A stretch of DNA of 6,181 bases from Comamonadaceae bacterium (GTDB taxonomy: Bacteria > Pseudomonadota > Gammaproteobacteria > Burkholderiales > Burkholderiaceae_C), in assembly GCA_947469815.1 (NCBI GenBank), contig CANIRI010000151.1:1-6181 (forward strand), read 5' to 3'. Positions 1 to 5,732 of this stretch are shown here, one piece after another; the stretch's first letter is position 1, and the number at the start of each line of letters is the position of its first letter. A program made the translations under genes and the position numbers. A model generated the notes under the pieces. The model saw only the letters and a list, made by a program, of their open reading frames with translations, ran no database searches and was not told the DNA's origin.

Positions 1-415
1 ACAGGCCGTTGGGGGTGTCGAACTTGACGCTGGGGCTGAAGTCTTCCACGGTGTCAGCGACGTTGTCCATATCGCGGTCATTGGCGAAATAGACGTTTTG
101 CTTACGGGTGCCGACCCAGACTGCTGCCGTATTGCGGCTCACAGCGATGGTGCGGGCGTCCGGGACGATGGCGAACAGGTCAATCTTGAAGCCATCGGGC
201 ATCTTGACGTTGGCCAGCATCTTCTTGAGGTTGTCCGCATACACACCGCCTTGGGCAATGCGCTTGGGTGGCGGGGTATCGGTCTTCTTGAAAGCACCGA
301 GTTTTTGCAGGTTGGCGTCGTTGGCGAAACCAATTCCTGAGACCATCGAGAGCGCTGCTCCGATAGCAATAGCAGTTGCACTGCGCTTGAACACAGTTCC
401 AAAAGTACGATTCAT
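1..415 (-). CDS. Probable periplasmic PQQ-dependent sugar (sorbosone-type) dehydrogenase, N-terminal part
   Basis: The reading frame is open from an ATG at 413-415 to the left edge, giving 138 codons of a longer gene. A GGAG ribosome binding site lies at 421-424, five bases before the ATG. The N-terminus is a Sec-type signal peptide: basic start (Arg3, Lys10, Arg11), hydrophobic stretch about residues 13-31, likely cleavage after Ala31 (GFA/ND). The mature part contains MPDGFKIDLFA (about 70-80), then PDARTIAVS and VWVGTRKQNVYFAND. This opening, a 'LPxGF-x-I' strand followed by a first beta-propeller blade with GTR, is typical of L-sorbosone dehydrogenase/soluble glucose dehydrogenase-like proteins that use PQQ. 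These oxidise sugars or aldoses in the periplasm; the substrate here cannot be told. The cofactor-binding and catalytic residues lie outside the window, so PQQ use is inferred from the family and from the nearby pqq genes. Confidence 0.72.
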   Translation of the reverse strand, partial: MNRTFGTVFKRSATAIAIGAALSMVSGIGFANDANLQKLGAFKKTDTPPPKRIAQGGVYADNLKKMLANVKMPDGFKIDLFAIVPDARTIAVSRNTAAVWVGTRKQNVYFANDRDMDNVADTVEDFSPSVKFDTPNGL

Positions 416-480
416 GTTTACTCCAAGACAATAAGCCCGGGGAGCCAAATATGCGGCCCGTTCCCGAAAGTGCCGAACCC

Positions 481-528
481 CCGCGTGAACCACCACGCGG
501 AAACACTTGGTGGCAATGTAAAACCAAG
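481..528 (-). repeat. Three overlapping inverted repeats in the dehydrogenase leader
   Basis: The arms are CCGCGTG 481-487 with CACGCGG 494-500 (7 pairs, 6-base loop); CCACCA 490-495 with TGGTGG 508-513 (6 pairs, 12-base spacer); and CTTGGT 506-511 with ACCAAG 523-528 (6 pairs, 11-base spacer). The middle pair shares bases with both outer pairs, so the two outer hairpins and the middle one cannot form together. They lie 66 to 113 bases before the dehydrogenase ATG, where they could be in its mRNA leader or act as DNA operators. The pairing is seen directly; any regulatory role is inferred. Confidence 0.5.
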
Positions 529-570
529 GATGCGGGGCTCTGACCCGTGAAAACCCTTGTTCGCCCGACA

Positions 571-595
571 AAAATATTCAATGTGGCGCTGAATA
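571..595 (-). terminator. Weak candidate terminator after the response regulator gene
   Basis: On the minus strand TATTCA (595-590) pairs with TGAATA (580-575) over a 9-base loop and is followed by a short T run (574-570). It starts 27 bases after the regulator stop codon. The stem is only six pairs and AT-rich, so it would be inefficient; readthrough into the dehydrogenase gene is possible. Confidence 0.3.
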
Positions 596-622
596 AAATT
601 TGCAACGACGTCGGACCCAGAC

Positions 623-1276
623 CTAGCCACCCATACCGGACGCGTCGATCAAGCCGCTACGCATGGCCAGCAGGGTGATCTCCGAGGTATTGCTCAGCTC
701 CAATTTCTGTTTGATTTTGTGCACATGGGTGCCCACGGTGGACACCGACAAATTGAGCGTCTCCGCCACCGCGCCAACCGACTGCCCGCGCGCAATCTGC
801 ATAAAGACCTCGAACTCGCGCGGTGAGAGCATGGCCAGCGGATCGGTTTCGCCGCTGAGGTCCTGCATGGCCATGCGCTGCGCAATGCCGGGGTCGATAA
901 AGCGCTTGCCCTGCGCCACGAGACGGATCGCATCGACCAGCACCTCCGGTGCGGTGCGTTTGGACAAATAGCCCAACGCGCCGGCCTGGAACGCACGCTT
1001 GGAATAACTGGTGTCTTCGTGGGCGGAGAGCGCCAGCACCCGGATTTGCGGATGCTTGGCGACCAGGCGTTTGATCGCCTCGATGCCGCCCATACCCGCC
1101 ATGGCAATGTCCATCACCACCACGTCCGGGGCCACGCTGTCGTGGATGCGCAGCGCCTCCTCGCCGCTGTCGGCCTCGGCCACGACCTGCACGTCGTCCC
1201 AGGTCTGCAACAGCACCTTGAAGCCACCCCGCACCACGGCGTGGTCGTCCACCAGCATCACGCGCAATTTATCCAA
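623..1276 (-). CDS. NarL/FixJ-family response regulator (LuxR-type DNA-binding domain)
   Basis: This 217-residue protein is a cytoplasmic transcription factor, the usual length for the family. Its receiver domain spans about residues 4-120: acidic pair Asp10-Asp11, phosphoacceptor Asp56 in VVVMDIAM, Ser84 in place of the switch Ser/Thr, Tyr103 and Lys106. The LuxR/GerE helix-turn-helix is about residues 149-210, opening with LSPREFEVF, with recognition helix near VSTVGTHVHKIKQKL. The start is a TTG at 1274-1276, overlapping the kinase gene by 8 bases. It is supported by GGAG at 1284-1287, seven bases upstream, and because later starts (GTG 1259-1261, ATG 1256-1258) would cut into the first beta strand. 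Overlap with the histidine kinase gene marks it as that kinase's partner. Likely targets are the divergent pqq genes and/or the adjacent dehydrogenase; this is inference from position and from the MoxY-like kinase. Confidence 0.93.
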   Translation of the reverse strand: MDKLRVMLVDDHAVVRGGFKVLLQTWDDVQVVAEADSGEEALRIHDSVAPDVVVMDIAMAGMGGIEAIKRLVAKHPQIRVLALSAHEDTSYSKRAFQAGALGYLSKRTAPEVLVDAIRLVAQGKRFIDPGIAQRMAMQDLSGETDPLAMLSPREFEVFMQIARGQSVGAVAETLNLSVSTVGTHVHKIKQKLELSNTSEITLLAMRSGLIDASGMGG

Positions 1277-2639
1277 GATCTGACTCCGTGTTTGTCTCTA
1301 AGTGCAGCGGCAAGGTGGCCCGCAGGCGCACGCCACCGGAACCGATAGGCTCCATCGTGAACGTGCCGCCCAGACTCTCCGCCCGCTCGCGCATACCGAT
1401 CACGCCGAAGTGTCCGGTCAGTTCCCAATCCTGTTGCAATCCGCGACCATCGTCGCGCACTTCCAAAACAAGGTGCTGCGCTTCTGCGTGCAGCTGCAGC
1501 GCAATCAGCTGGGCCTGTGCGTGGCGCAATGCGTTGGTCAAGGACTCCTGCGCGATCCGGTAAACCGCCGTGGCCAGCTCGCCCCCCACCGCGTCCAGCG
1601 CACCCTGAATCTGCAGTTGGATGTGCACGCCTGGATGTTGGGTGCGGGCCTGCTCCACCAGGTCCTGCAAGGCGTCGGCCAGGCCGAAGCGGTCCAGCGC
1701 CAGCGGACGCAACTGGCCCACCATCTGGTGCACGCTCTCGTACATGGCATCGGCACATTGCACCACCATGCGGGCGGATTCGGCAATCCGCAGATCCTGG
1801 CCCTGCGCCCGGTGGCTGATGGCAAAACCCAGGCTCTTGATGGCCGTGACCTGCTGGCCCAGGTCGTCGTGCAGTTCGCGGGCAATTTGTCTACGCACTT
1901 CCTCGATGCGGGTCTGGATGACTTGCGTGAGTTCGCGGTTTTCGGCCAGTGCCACGGTGGCCGCGCGGGCCTTCTCGCGCGCCAGCATGCCGTCCTGCAC
2001 CGACTGCGCCATGCTGTTGAAATCTTCGCCCAGACCGCCCGCCTCGCGGCCCTTCAAGCGTGGCAAGCGGGTCGCGTAGTCGCCCTGCGCAATACCGCGC
2101 AAGCCCTGCGCCAGTTGCTGAAACGGATGCAGCGCACGCCCGACCAACCAGTACGCCAGCGCATTGGCAAACACCACGCCGACCAGCAAGGTCGCCAAAA
2201 GAGGGACGAACTCATCCCAGCCATCCAGAATGGCCCGAGAAGGATCGGGACGCACCACCACACGTCCGTGCGGCAAGGTGATTTCACGGGTCTTCAGGGG
2301 CGGCGCGACCAGGCGCGCATACCACTGCGGCGCATCGCGCCCGGCCTTGTAGCGCGGCGGAGGTGAGCGGTACAGCAAGGCCCCGTCTTCGCCGAAGAGC
2401 TCAATTTCGTTGCCACGGATACGGCCCAGCCCTTCCAAAAACAGGGTCATGGCGGACAGGCCGCCGTCACGTGATGTGACCTCCACCTGCGACAGCACCT
2501 GGATGGCCACCAGGTTGGAGCCGCCGATCTCCTCCTGCACACCGCGGCTGGTGTCCTTGAGCTGCAAGCCCACCAGCAGCGCCGCAAAGGCCAGCAACAT
2601 GGCAGCAATGATGAAGTTGATTTGTAGCCGCAATGACAT
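1269..2639 (-). CDS. Membrane sensor histidine kinase, MoxY/NarX-like (HisKA_3 type)
   Basis: This 456-residue inner-membrane kinase has a first membrane helix at about 8-27, a periplasmic sensor region at 28-142, a second helix at 144-166, then HAMP at about 167-220 (LVGRALHPFQQLAQGL). A coiled linker leads to the dimerisation domain with phosphoacceptor His257 in ARELHDDLGQQ, as in NarX/UhpB/DegS-type kinases. The ATPase domain has the N-box around Glu365-Asn369 (QESLTNALRHA), DDGRG at 396-400 and GHFGVIGMRERA at 409-420. The N-terminal region (SLRLQINFIIAAMLLAF, then a long helix with EEIGGSN) resembles the LapD/MoxY N-terminal domain. MoxY, with MoxX, controls PQQ-dependent methanol oxidation genes in Paracoccus. 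The signal sensed is unknown. The ATG is 9 bases after the hydrolase stop and has AAGGA at 2645-2649. All residues needed for activity appear present. Confidence 0.92.
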   Translation of the reverse strand: MSLRLQINFIIAAMLLAFAALLVGLQLKDTSRGVQEEIGGSNLVAIQVLSQVEVTSRDGGLSAMTLFLEGLGRIRGNEIELFGEDGALLYRSPPPRYKAGRDAPQWYARLVAPPLKTREITLPHGRVVVRPDPSRAILDGWDEFVPLLATLLVGVVFANALAYWLVGRALHPFQQLAQGLRGIAQGDYATRLPRLKGREAGGLGEDFNSMAQSVQDGMLAREKARAATVALAENRELTQVIQTRIEEVRRQIARELHDDLGQQVTAIKSLGFAISHRAQGQDLRIAESARMVVQCADAMYESVHQMVGQLRPLALDRFGLADALQDLVEQARTQHPGVHIQLQIQGALDAVGGELATAVYRIAQESLTNALRHAQAQLIALQLHAEAQHLVLEVRDDGRGLQQDWELTGHFGVIGMRERAESLGGTFTMEPIGSGGVRLRATLPLHLETNTESDLG

Positions 2640-2648
2640 GGCTGTCCT

Positions 2649-3659
2649 TCAATCCCCGCTTGGCAGGGGCTGGCCCCAGTTCTGGAACTGGCCATGCTGC
2701 GCGGCGTGCGCGATCGCCGCGACCAGAGCCGTGGCCATGGGCGGTTCGTAGGGGCTGTGTCCGGCCTGATCGATCCATTGCAGCCGACTGCCCGGCAGCG
2801 CCTGCTGCACATCCCAGGCCGACTGCGGGCGGCAAATCCAATCCAACCTGCCGTGTAGCACAGCCATCGGCAGCTGGCCCAAAGACGCGCAACCCGCCAG
2901 AGCGCCTTCGGGCGGGAAAAAACACTGCGCAGCCAGGTAATGGCTTTGCAAGCGGTACTTGGCCAGCAGGGCGGCGTCCGCAGTGGCGCCAGATGATGAC
3001 GGCGGCTGGGTGGCGCGCCGGTCGGTGAGCGCCCCCTCCCAGGCACTCCAGGCCTGCGCCAAAGCCAGCGCGTGCGCGGGTTCGCCATGCAAAACCTGCT
3101 CCACCACATAGGCCGCCATGTCGCAGCGCTGCGCGGACGGCACGTGGCGGGCCAAGGCCCACCAGGCGTCCGGCAGCAATTGCGCCGCGTCCTGGAAAAA
3201 CCACCGAATATCGGCCGCCCGGCCCAAAAAAGTACCGCGCAACACCAGCCCCAGACAGCGCTGCGGGTGGGCACTGGCATAGGCTAGGGCCAGCCCCGCG
3301 CCCCAGGAGCCGCCCACCACCCACCAGGCCTCCAAACCAAGCTCTGCGCGGATACGCTCCATGTCGGCGATCAGGTGGGCGGTGGTGTTGTGCAGCAGCG
3401 GGCGATCGGCCCGGCTGCGCCCGCAGCCGCGCTGGTCCCACAAGATGACCCGGGTGCTGCGGGGGTCAAAAAACTGGCGGTGCCTGGGCATAGCCCCGCT
3501 GCCCGGGCCACCATGCACAAACACCATCGGAAGGCCTGCGGGGTTGCCGCATTGCTCGAAATACACCGTGTGGCCGTCCTGCTCGGGCAGGAAGCCGTGC
3601 GCGTAGGGCTCAATGGCGGGAAACAGGGCGTCTGGCGCGGCGGATGGCATGGCCTGCAT
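2649..3659 (-). CDS. pip: Alpha/beta hydrolase, prolyl iminopeptidase type (peptidase family S33)
   Basis: This 336-residue protein has no signal peptide and is probably cytoplasmic. The family removes N-terminal proline from peptides. Motifs in order: HGGPG at 49-53 (oxyanion region), DQRGCGRS at 75-82, nucleophile Ser118 in GGSWG (116-120), LRGTF at 140-144, WEGA at 207-210, Asp273 in LHGRLDW, and His301 in AGHSPYEPP. The catalytic triad Ser118-Asp273-His301 is therefore intact. The protein is slightly longer than usual, with a short N-terminal extension and a Ser/Ala/Pro-rich stretch at about 216-230 in the cap domain. In the helix where well-studied members have RIE-x-HYF, this one has RLQSHYL, so a glutamate that helps bind the substrate amino group appears to be Gln238. 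Start ATG 3657-3659 has AAGG at 3666-3669; ATG 3648-3650 is an alternative. It is first in the operon with the two-component genes. Peptidase specificity is less certain than the fold and triad. Confidence 0.88.
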   Translation of the reverse strand: MQAMPSAAPDALFPAIEPYAHGFLPEQDGHTVYFEQCGNPAGLPMVFVHGGPGSGAMPRHRQFFDPRSTRVILWDQRGCGRSRADRPLLHNTTAHLIADMERIRAELGLEAWWVVGGSWGAGLALAYASAHPQRCLGLVLRGTFLGRAADIRWFFQDAAQLLPDAWWALARHVPSAQRCDMAAYVVEQVLHGEPAHALALAQAWSAWEGALTDRRATQPPSSSGATADAALLAKYRLQSHYLAAQCFFPPEGALAGCASLGQLPMAVLHGRLDWICRPQSAWDVQQALPGSRLQWIDQAGHSPYEPPMATALVAAIAHAAQHGQFQNWGQPLPSGD

Positions 3660-3699
3660 GCTATGCCTTTTTGAAGAAATGCCAGGCCAGAGCCAAGCA

Positions 3700-3717
3700 C
3701 CTAGTACAAACCCTAGT
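3700..3717. repeat. CCTAGT direct repeat, 12-base period, candidate activator site
   Basis: CCTAGT occurs at 3700-3705 and again at 3712-3717, so the two copies would sit roughly on the same face of the helix. CTAG is a rare tetranucleotide in many bacterial genomes. The site is about 70 bases before the possible pqqA -10 and about 40 bases before the hydrolase start. A role as a response regulator site is inference. Confidence 0.35.
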
Positions 3718-3773
3718 CCTCTTTGGCGAATTTCTTGAGGGTAGTTTCCATGAATTGCGCATGTCCCGCGCAG

Positions 3774-3834
3774 CGATTGCGGGCATAGTATGGTCTGTGT
3801 TCAGAAAGGCTTTGGGCACGATTCACCGCAATCG
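3774..3834. repeat. 9-base inverted repeat flanking the possible pqqA promoter
   Basis: CGATTGCGG at 3774-3782 is the exact reverse complement of CCGCAATCG at 3826-3834, with 43 bases between. The possible -10 (3786-3791) lies inside the interval. The left arm also takes part in an imperfect palindrome, ATG-T-CCCGC (3761-3769) with GCGGGCAT (3779-3786). Such spaced arms could be operators or a long stem in RNA. Function is unproven. Confidence 0.3.
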
Positions 3835-3847
3835 GCGGCATCGATCT

Positions 3848-3852
3848 AGGAG
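3848..3852 (+). promoter_or_regulatory. Strong ribosome binding site of pqqA
   Basis: AGGAG is seven bases before the pqqA ATG, near-ideal sequence and spacing. It is the best Shine-Dalgarno in the window, fitting a precursor peptide that is consumed stoichiometrically and so is needed in excess over the enzymes. Confidence 0.85.
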
Positions 3853-3859
3853 ATACACC

Positions 3860-3934
3860 ATGAAATGGCAAACACCTGCAGCTAGCGACATGCGTTTCGG
3901 TTTCGAAATCACCATGTACATCGCTAACCGTTAA
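3860..3934 (+). CDS. pqqA: PqqA, precursor peptide of PQQ
   Basis: This is a 24-residue ribosomal peptide beginning MKWQTP and containing RFGFEITMY. The conserved Glu16 and Tyr20, three residues apart, are the two amino acids that are cross-linked by PqqE and become the PQQ skeleton. Length matches the usual 22-29 residues, and the MKW-x-x-P start and E-T-Y core are typical. It is too short for most gene finders and could be missed. It is followed ten bases later by a strong terminator, so much of its mRNA is probably monocistronic. All pqq genes downstream are in the expected order. Confidence 0.97.
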   Translation: MKWQTPAASDMRFGFEITMYIANR

Positions 3935-3944
3935 TCACGGTACC

Positions 3945-3976
3945 GTCTGTCGGGGTAACCCGGCAGACCTTTTTTT
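3945..3976 (+). terminator. First, strong terminator/attenuator after pqqA
   Basis: GTCTGTCGGG (3945-3954) pairs with CCCGGCAGAC (3959-3968) as a ten-pair stem with one G-T wobble, capped by a GTAA tetraloop (GNRA type), then C and seven Ts (3970-3976). This is a textbook Rho-independent terminator. Because pqqBCDE continue in the same direction with no visible promoter, partial readthrough is expected, giving much more pqqA than enzyme mRNA. Confidence 0.9.
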
Positions 3977-3989
3977 GAATTTTCCAACG

Positions 3990-4013
3990 TCCGGTTCTCC
4001 GCCGGAGTTTTTT
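3990..4013 (+). terminator. Second, weaker terminator in the pqqA-pqqB gap
   Basis: TCCGGT (3990-3995) pairs with GCCGGA (4001-4006), including one wobble, over a five-base loop, followed by G and six Ts (4008-4013). The stem is short but GC-rich. It lies 13 bases beyond the T tract of the first terminator. Confidence 0.65.
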
Positions 4014-4014
4014 G

Positions 4015-4038
4015 CCGCGTTCCACGCGGTTTTTTTTT
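4015..4038 (+). terminator. Third terminator, abutting the pqqB ribosome binding site
   Basis: CCGCGT (4015-4020) pairs with ACGCGG (4024-4029) over a three-base TCC loop, followed by nine Ts (4030-4038). It begins one base after the second T tract ends and finishes right at the pqqB Shine-Dalgarno, so the hairpin could also affect pqqB translation or protect the 5' end of a processed mRNA. Confidence 0.75.
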
Positions 4039-4050
4039 GAGGTTGCGCTT

Positions 4051-4968
4051 GTGAAAATCCATGTGTTGGGCTCGGCCGCCGGCGGTGGTTTCCCCCAATG
4101 GAACTGCAACTGCCCGCAGTGCGCCGCCGTGCGGGGGGGCAGCCCCCACCACCTGCCGCGCACCCAGTCGTCGATTGCCGTGAGCGCCAACGCGCAGGAC
4201 TGGCTGCTGGTGAATGCCTCCCCTGACGTCTTGCAGCAGATCAAGAGCTTCCCCGGCCTGCAACCGGCGCGCGCCCTGCGCGATACCGGCATTGGCGCGG
4301 TGATGCTGATGGACGCGCAAATCGACCACAGCACCGGCTTGCTGATGCTGCGCGAGAACCGCCAGCCGCTGCAGATCTGGTGCCACCTGCTGGTGCGCGA
4401 AGACCTGAGCACCGGCAACCCATTGTTCAAGGTCTTGGACCATTACTGCAAAGTTGATTGGCAGGCGCTCAGTCTGGAGCCGCAAGGTTTCGCGATCGAG
4501 CGTGTGCCTGGATTGCGCTTTGCCGCCCTGCCGCTGATCAGCAACGCGCCGCCGTATTCACCGCACCGCGACAAGCCGCAGGATGGCGACAACATCGGCC
4601 TGTCGGTTTCTGATGCGGCCAGCGGCAAAACCCTGTTTTACGCGCCCGGCCTGGGCCGCATGGAGCCGCATGTGTGGCAGGCCATGCAAGCCAGCGACTG
4701 CGTGCTGGTGGACGGCACACTGTGGACCGACGACGAGATGATTGCACTGGGCGCGTCCAAAAAGACCTCGCGCTCTATGGGCCACATGCCACAAAGCGGG
4801 CCCGACGGCATGATTGAGTGGCTGGACAAATTGCCCGCCGGCGTGCGCAAAATTCTCATCCACATCAATAACACCAACCCCATTCTCGATGCCAGCAGCC
4901 CGCAGCGCCAGACGCTGACGCAGCACGGTATCGAAGTGGCCTTTGACGGCATGGAGATCACGCTGTGA
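4051..4968 (+). CDS. pqqB: PqqB, PQQ biosynthesis protein (metallo-beta-lactamase fold)
   Basis: This 305-residue cytoplasmic protein has the usual family length. Motifs: [19 protein letters not shown] near the start, with Cys19, Cys21 and Cys24 of the structural metal site; NASPD at 55-59; DAQIDHSTG at 88-96; SMGHMPQSG at 242-250; and HINNTNP at 271-277. Long described as a possible PQQ carrier, PqqB is now regarded as an iron-dependent hydroxylase acting on the Glu-Tyr intermediate before PqqC. The start is a GTG at 4051-4053, with GAGG at 4039-4042 eight bases upstream. A longer frame opening with TTG at 4012 is rejected because it would begin inside the third terminator and adds non-conserved residues. 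The stop overlaps the pqqC start by four bases (GTGA). Confidence 0.97.
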   Translation: MKIHVLGSAAGGGFPQWNCNCPQCAAVRGGSPHHLPRTQSSIAVSANAQDWLLVNASPDVLQQIKSFPGLQPARALRDTGIGAVMLMDAQIDHSTGLLMLRENRQPLQIWCHLLVREDLSTGNPLFKVLDHYCKVDWQALSLEPQGFAIERVPGLRFAALPLISNAPPYSPHRDKPQDGDNIGLSVSDAASGKTLFYAPGLGRMEPHVWQAMQASDCVLVDGTLWTDDEMIALGASKKTSRSMGHMPQSGPDGMIEWLDKLPAGVRKILIHINNTNPILDASSPQRQTLTQHGIEVAFDGMEITL

Positions 4969-5732
4969 TAGACAACATCCTGAACGAAGCCAAGGCCGAC
5001 ACGCGTACGCCGTGGAGCGCCGCCGAATTCGAAACCCTGCTGCGCGGCAAAAGCACCAGCTACCACATCCACCACCCCTTTCACGTGATGATGGCCCAGG
5101 GCAAGCTCAACGCAGCCCAATTGCGCGGCTGGGTGGCCAACCGCTTTTATTACCAAATTTCGATTCCCCTTAAGGACGCGGCCATCCTGTCCAACTGCGA
5201 CGACCGCGAGATCCGGCGCGAATGGATTTTGCGCATCCTGGACCACGACGGTTTTGAGCTCAACGGCATCACCGACGCTGGCGGCATCGAGGCCTGGATC
5301 CAACTCGGTCAGGCCGTAGGCCTGAGCCGCGACGATGTCACCTCGCTGCGTTTTGTGGCACCGGCCAGCCGGTTTGCGGTGGATGCGTATGTGAACTTCG
5401 CGCGCCAGCGGCCCTGGCAGGAAGCGGTGGCCTCCAGCCTGACCGAGCTGTTTGCGCCGCATATCCACCAGCAGCGCATCGACACCTGGCCCGAGCAATA
5501 CCCTTGGGTCGACACTGCTGGTCTGCTGTACTTCAAAAACCGCTTGACGCAGGCGCGCCGCGACGTGGCGCATGGCCTCAAGTTCACGCTGGAATACTTC
5601 AGCCAGACCCGCGCCCTACAAGAGCGCGCGCTGGAGATTTTGCAGTTCAAGTTGAACGTGTTGTGGTCCCTGGCCGATGCCATCATGCTGGACCAATGCC
5701 AGGTCGAGATCACCGGGCCCAAGACACCATGA
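4965..5732 (+). CDS. pqqC: PqqC, pyrroloquinoline-quinone synthase
   Basis: This 255-residue all-helical, cofactor-less oxidase performs the last step of PQQ synthesis: ring closure and eight-electron oxidation of the intermediate AHQQ with oxygen. Signatures are YHIHHPFH at 33-40, [20 protein letters not shown] at 59-78, [10 protein letters not shown] at 198-207, LDHDG at 92-96, and [11 protein letters not shown] at 162-172, which supply histidines and arginines of the active site. Length agrees with the family's roughly 250 residues. The GTG start at 4965-4967 overlaps the pqqB stop; GGAG at 4953-4956 lies eight bases upstream. The stop overlaps pqqD by ATGA, indicating translational coupling. 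No unusual feature was found. Confidence 0.98.
   Translation: MIDNILNEAKADTRTPWSAAEFETLLRGKSTSYHIHHPFHVMMAQGKLNAAQLRGWVANRFYYQISIPLKDAAILSNCDDREIRREWILRILDHDGFELNGITDAGGIEAWIQLGQAVGLSRDDVTSLRFVAPASRFAVDAYVNFARQRPWQEAVASSLTELFAPHIHQQRIDTWPEQYPWVDTAGLLYFKNRLTQARRDVAHGLKFTLEYFSQTRALQERALEILQFKLNVLWSLADAIMLDQCQVEITGPKTP

Larger units (their letters stand above)
416..622. other. Noncoding leader/promoter region of the dehydrogenase gene
   Basis: These 207 bases lie between the response regulator stop and the dehydrogenase start, both on the minus strand. They are less GC-rich near 565-600. They hold a weak terminator candidate for the upstream operon (571-595) and a cluster of overlapping inverted repeats (481-528). 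No convincing sigma-70 or sigma-54 promoter was found, although the separate signal-peptide gene must have one unless it is read through from the regulatory operon. No small ORF with a plausible ribosome binding site was found. Confidence 0.6.
3660..3859. promoter_or_regulatory. Divergent promoter region between the hydrolase/two-component operon and pqqA
   Basis: These 200 noncoding bases separate two divergently transcribed units and must contain promoters for both. A possible -10 for pqqA is TAGTAT at 3786-3791 (four of six matches), without a good -35 at normal spacing, which would fit an activator-dependent promoter. Candidate regulator sites are the CCTAGT direct repeat (3700-3717), an imperfect palindrome (3761-3786) and a 9-base inverted repeat (3774-3782 with 3826-3834). 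No reliable promoter could be placed for the leftward operon. The region is the natural binding place for the response regulator encoded leftward. Confidence 0.6.

Noticed and set aside
510..525. Sigma-54-like GG...GC element on the minus strand before the dehydrogenase gene
   Set aside because: The spacing between GG and GC is nine bases instead of ten, and the TTGGT/ACCAAG bases are better explained by the inverted repeat.
1302..2366. 354-codon plus-strand open frame opposite the histidine kinase
   Set aside because: It is a shadow of a GC-rich coding strand: composition is His/Gln/Arg/Leu-rich without domain motifs, and the opposite frame encodes a complete kinase.
2633..3028. Plus-strand open frame opposite the hydrolase, and similar overlapping frames
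   Set aside because: Low-complexity Pro/Arg/Ala-rich translation, with no ribosome binding site or motif; a typical high-GC shadow.
3724..3738. Sigma-54-like TGGC-N7-TTGA on the plus strand before pqqA
   Set aside because: The essential -12 GC is GA here, and no sigma-54 activator is encoded nearby; the regulator is NarL/FixJ type.
4012..4050. N-terminal extension of pqqB from a TTG at 4012
   Set aside because: It would start within the T tract and hairpin region, adds 13 residues not seen in PqqB proteins, and the GTG at 4051 has its own GAGG at proper spacing.
3931..4485. Minus-strand open frames overlapping the pqqA terminators and pqqB
   Set aside because: They run through three terminator hairpins and the conserved pqqB coding sequence in antisense and show no recognisable motif.
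5504..5728. Upstream extension of the pqqD frame
   Set aside because: It overlaps pqqC out of frame; the ATGA overlap at 5729 gives the normal PqqD length of 92 residues.
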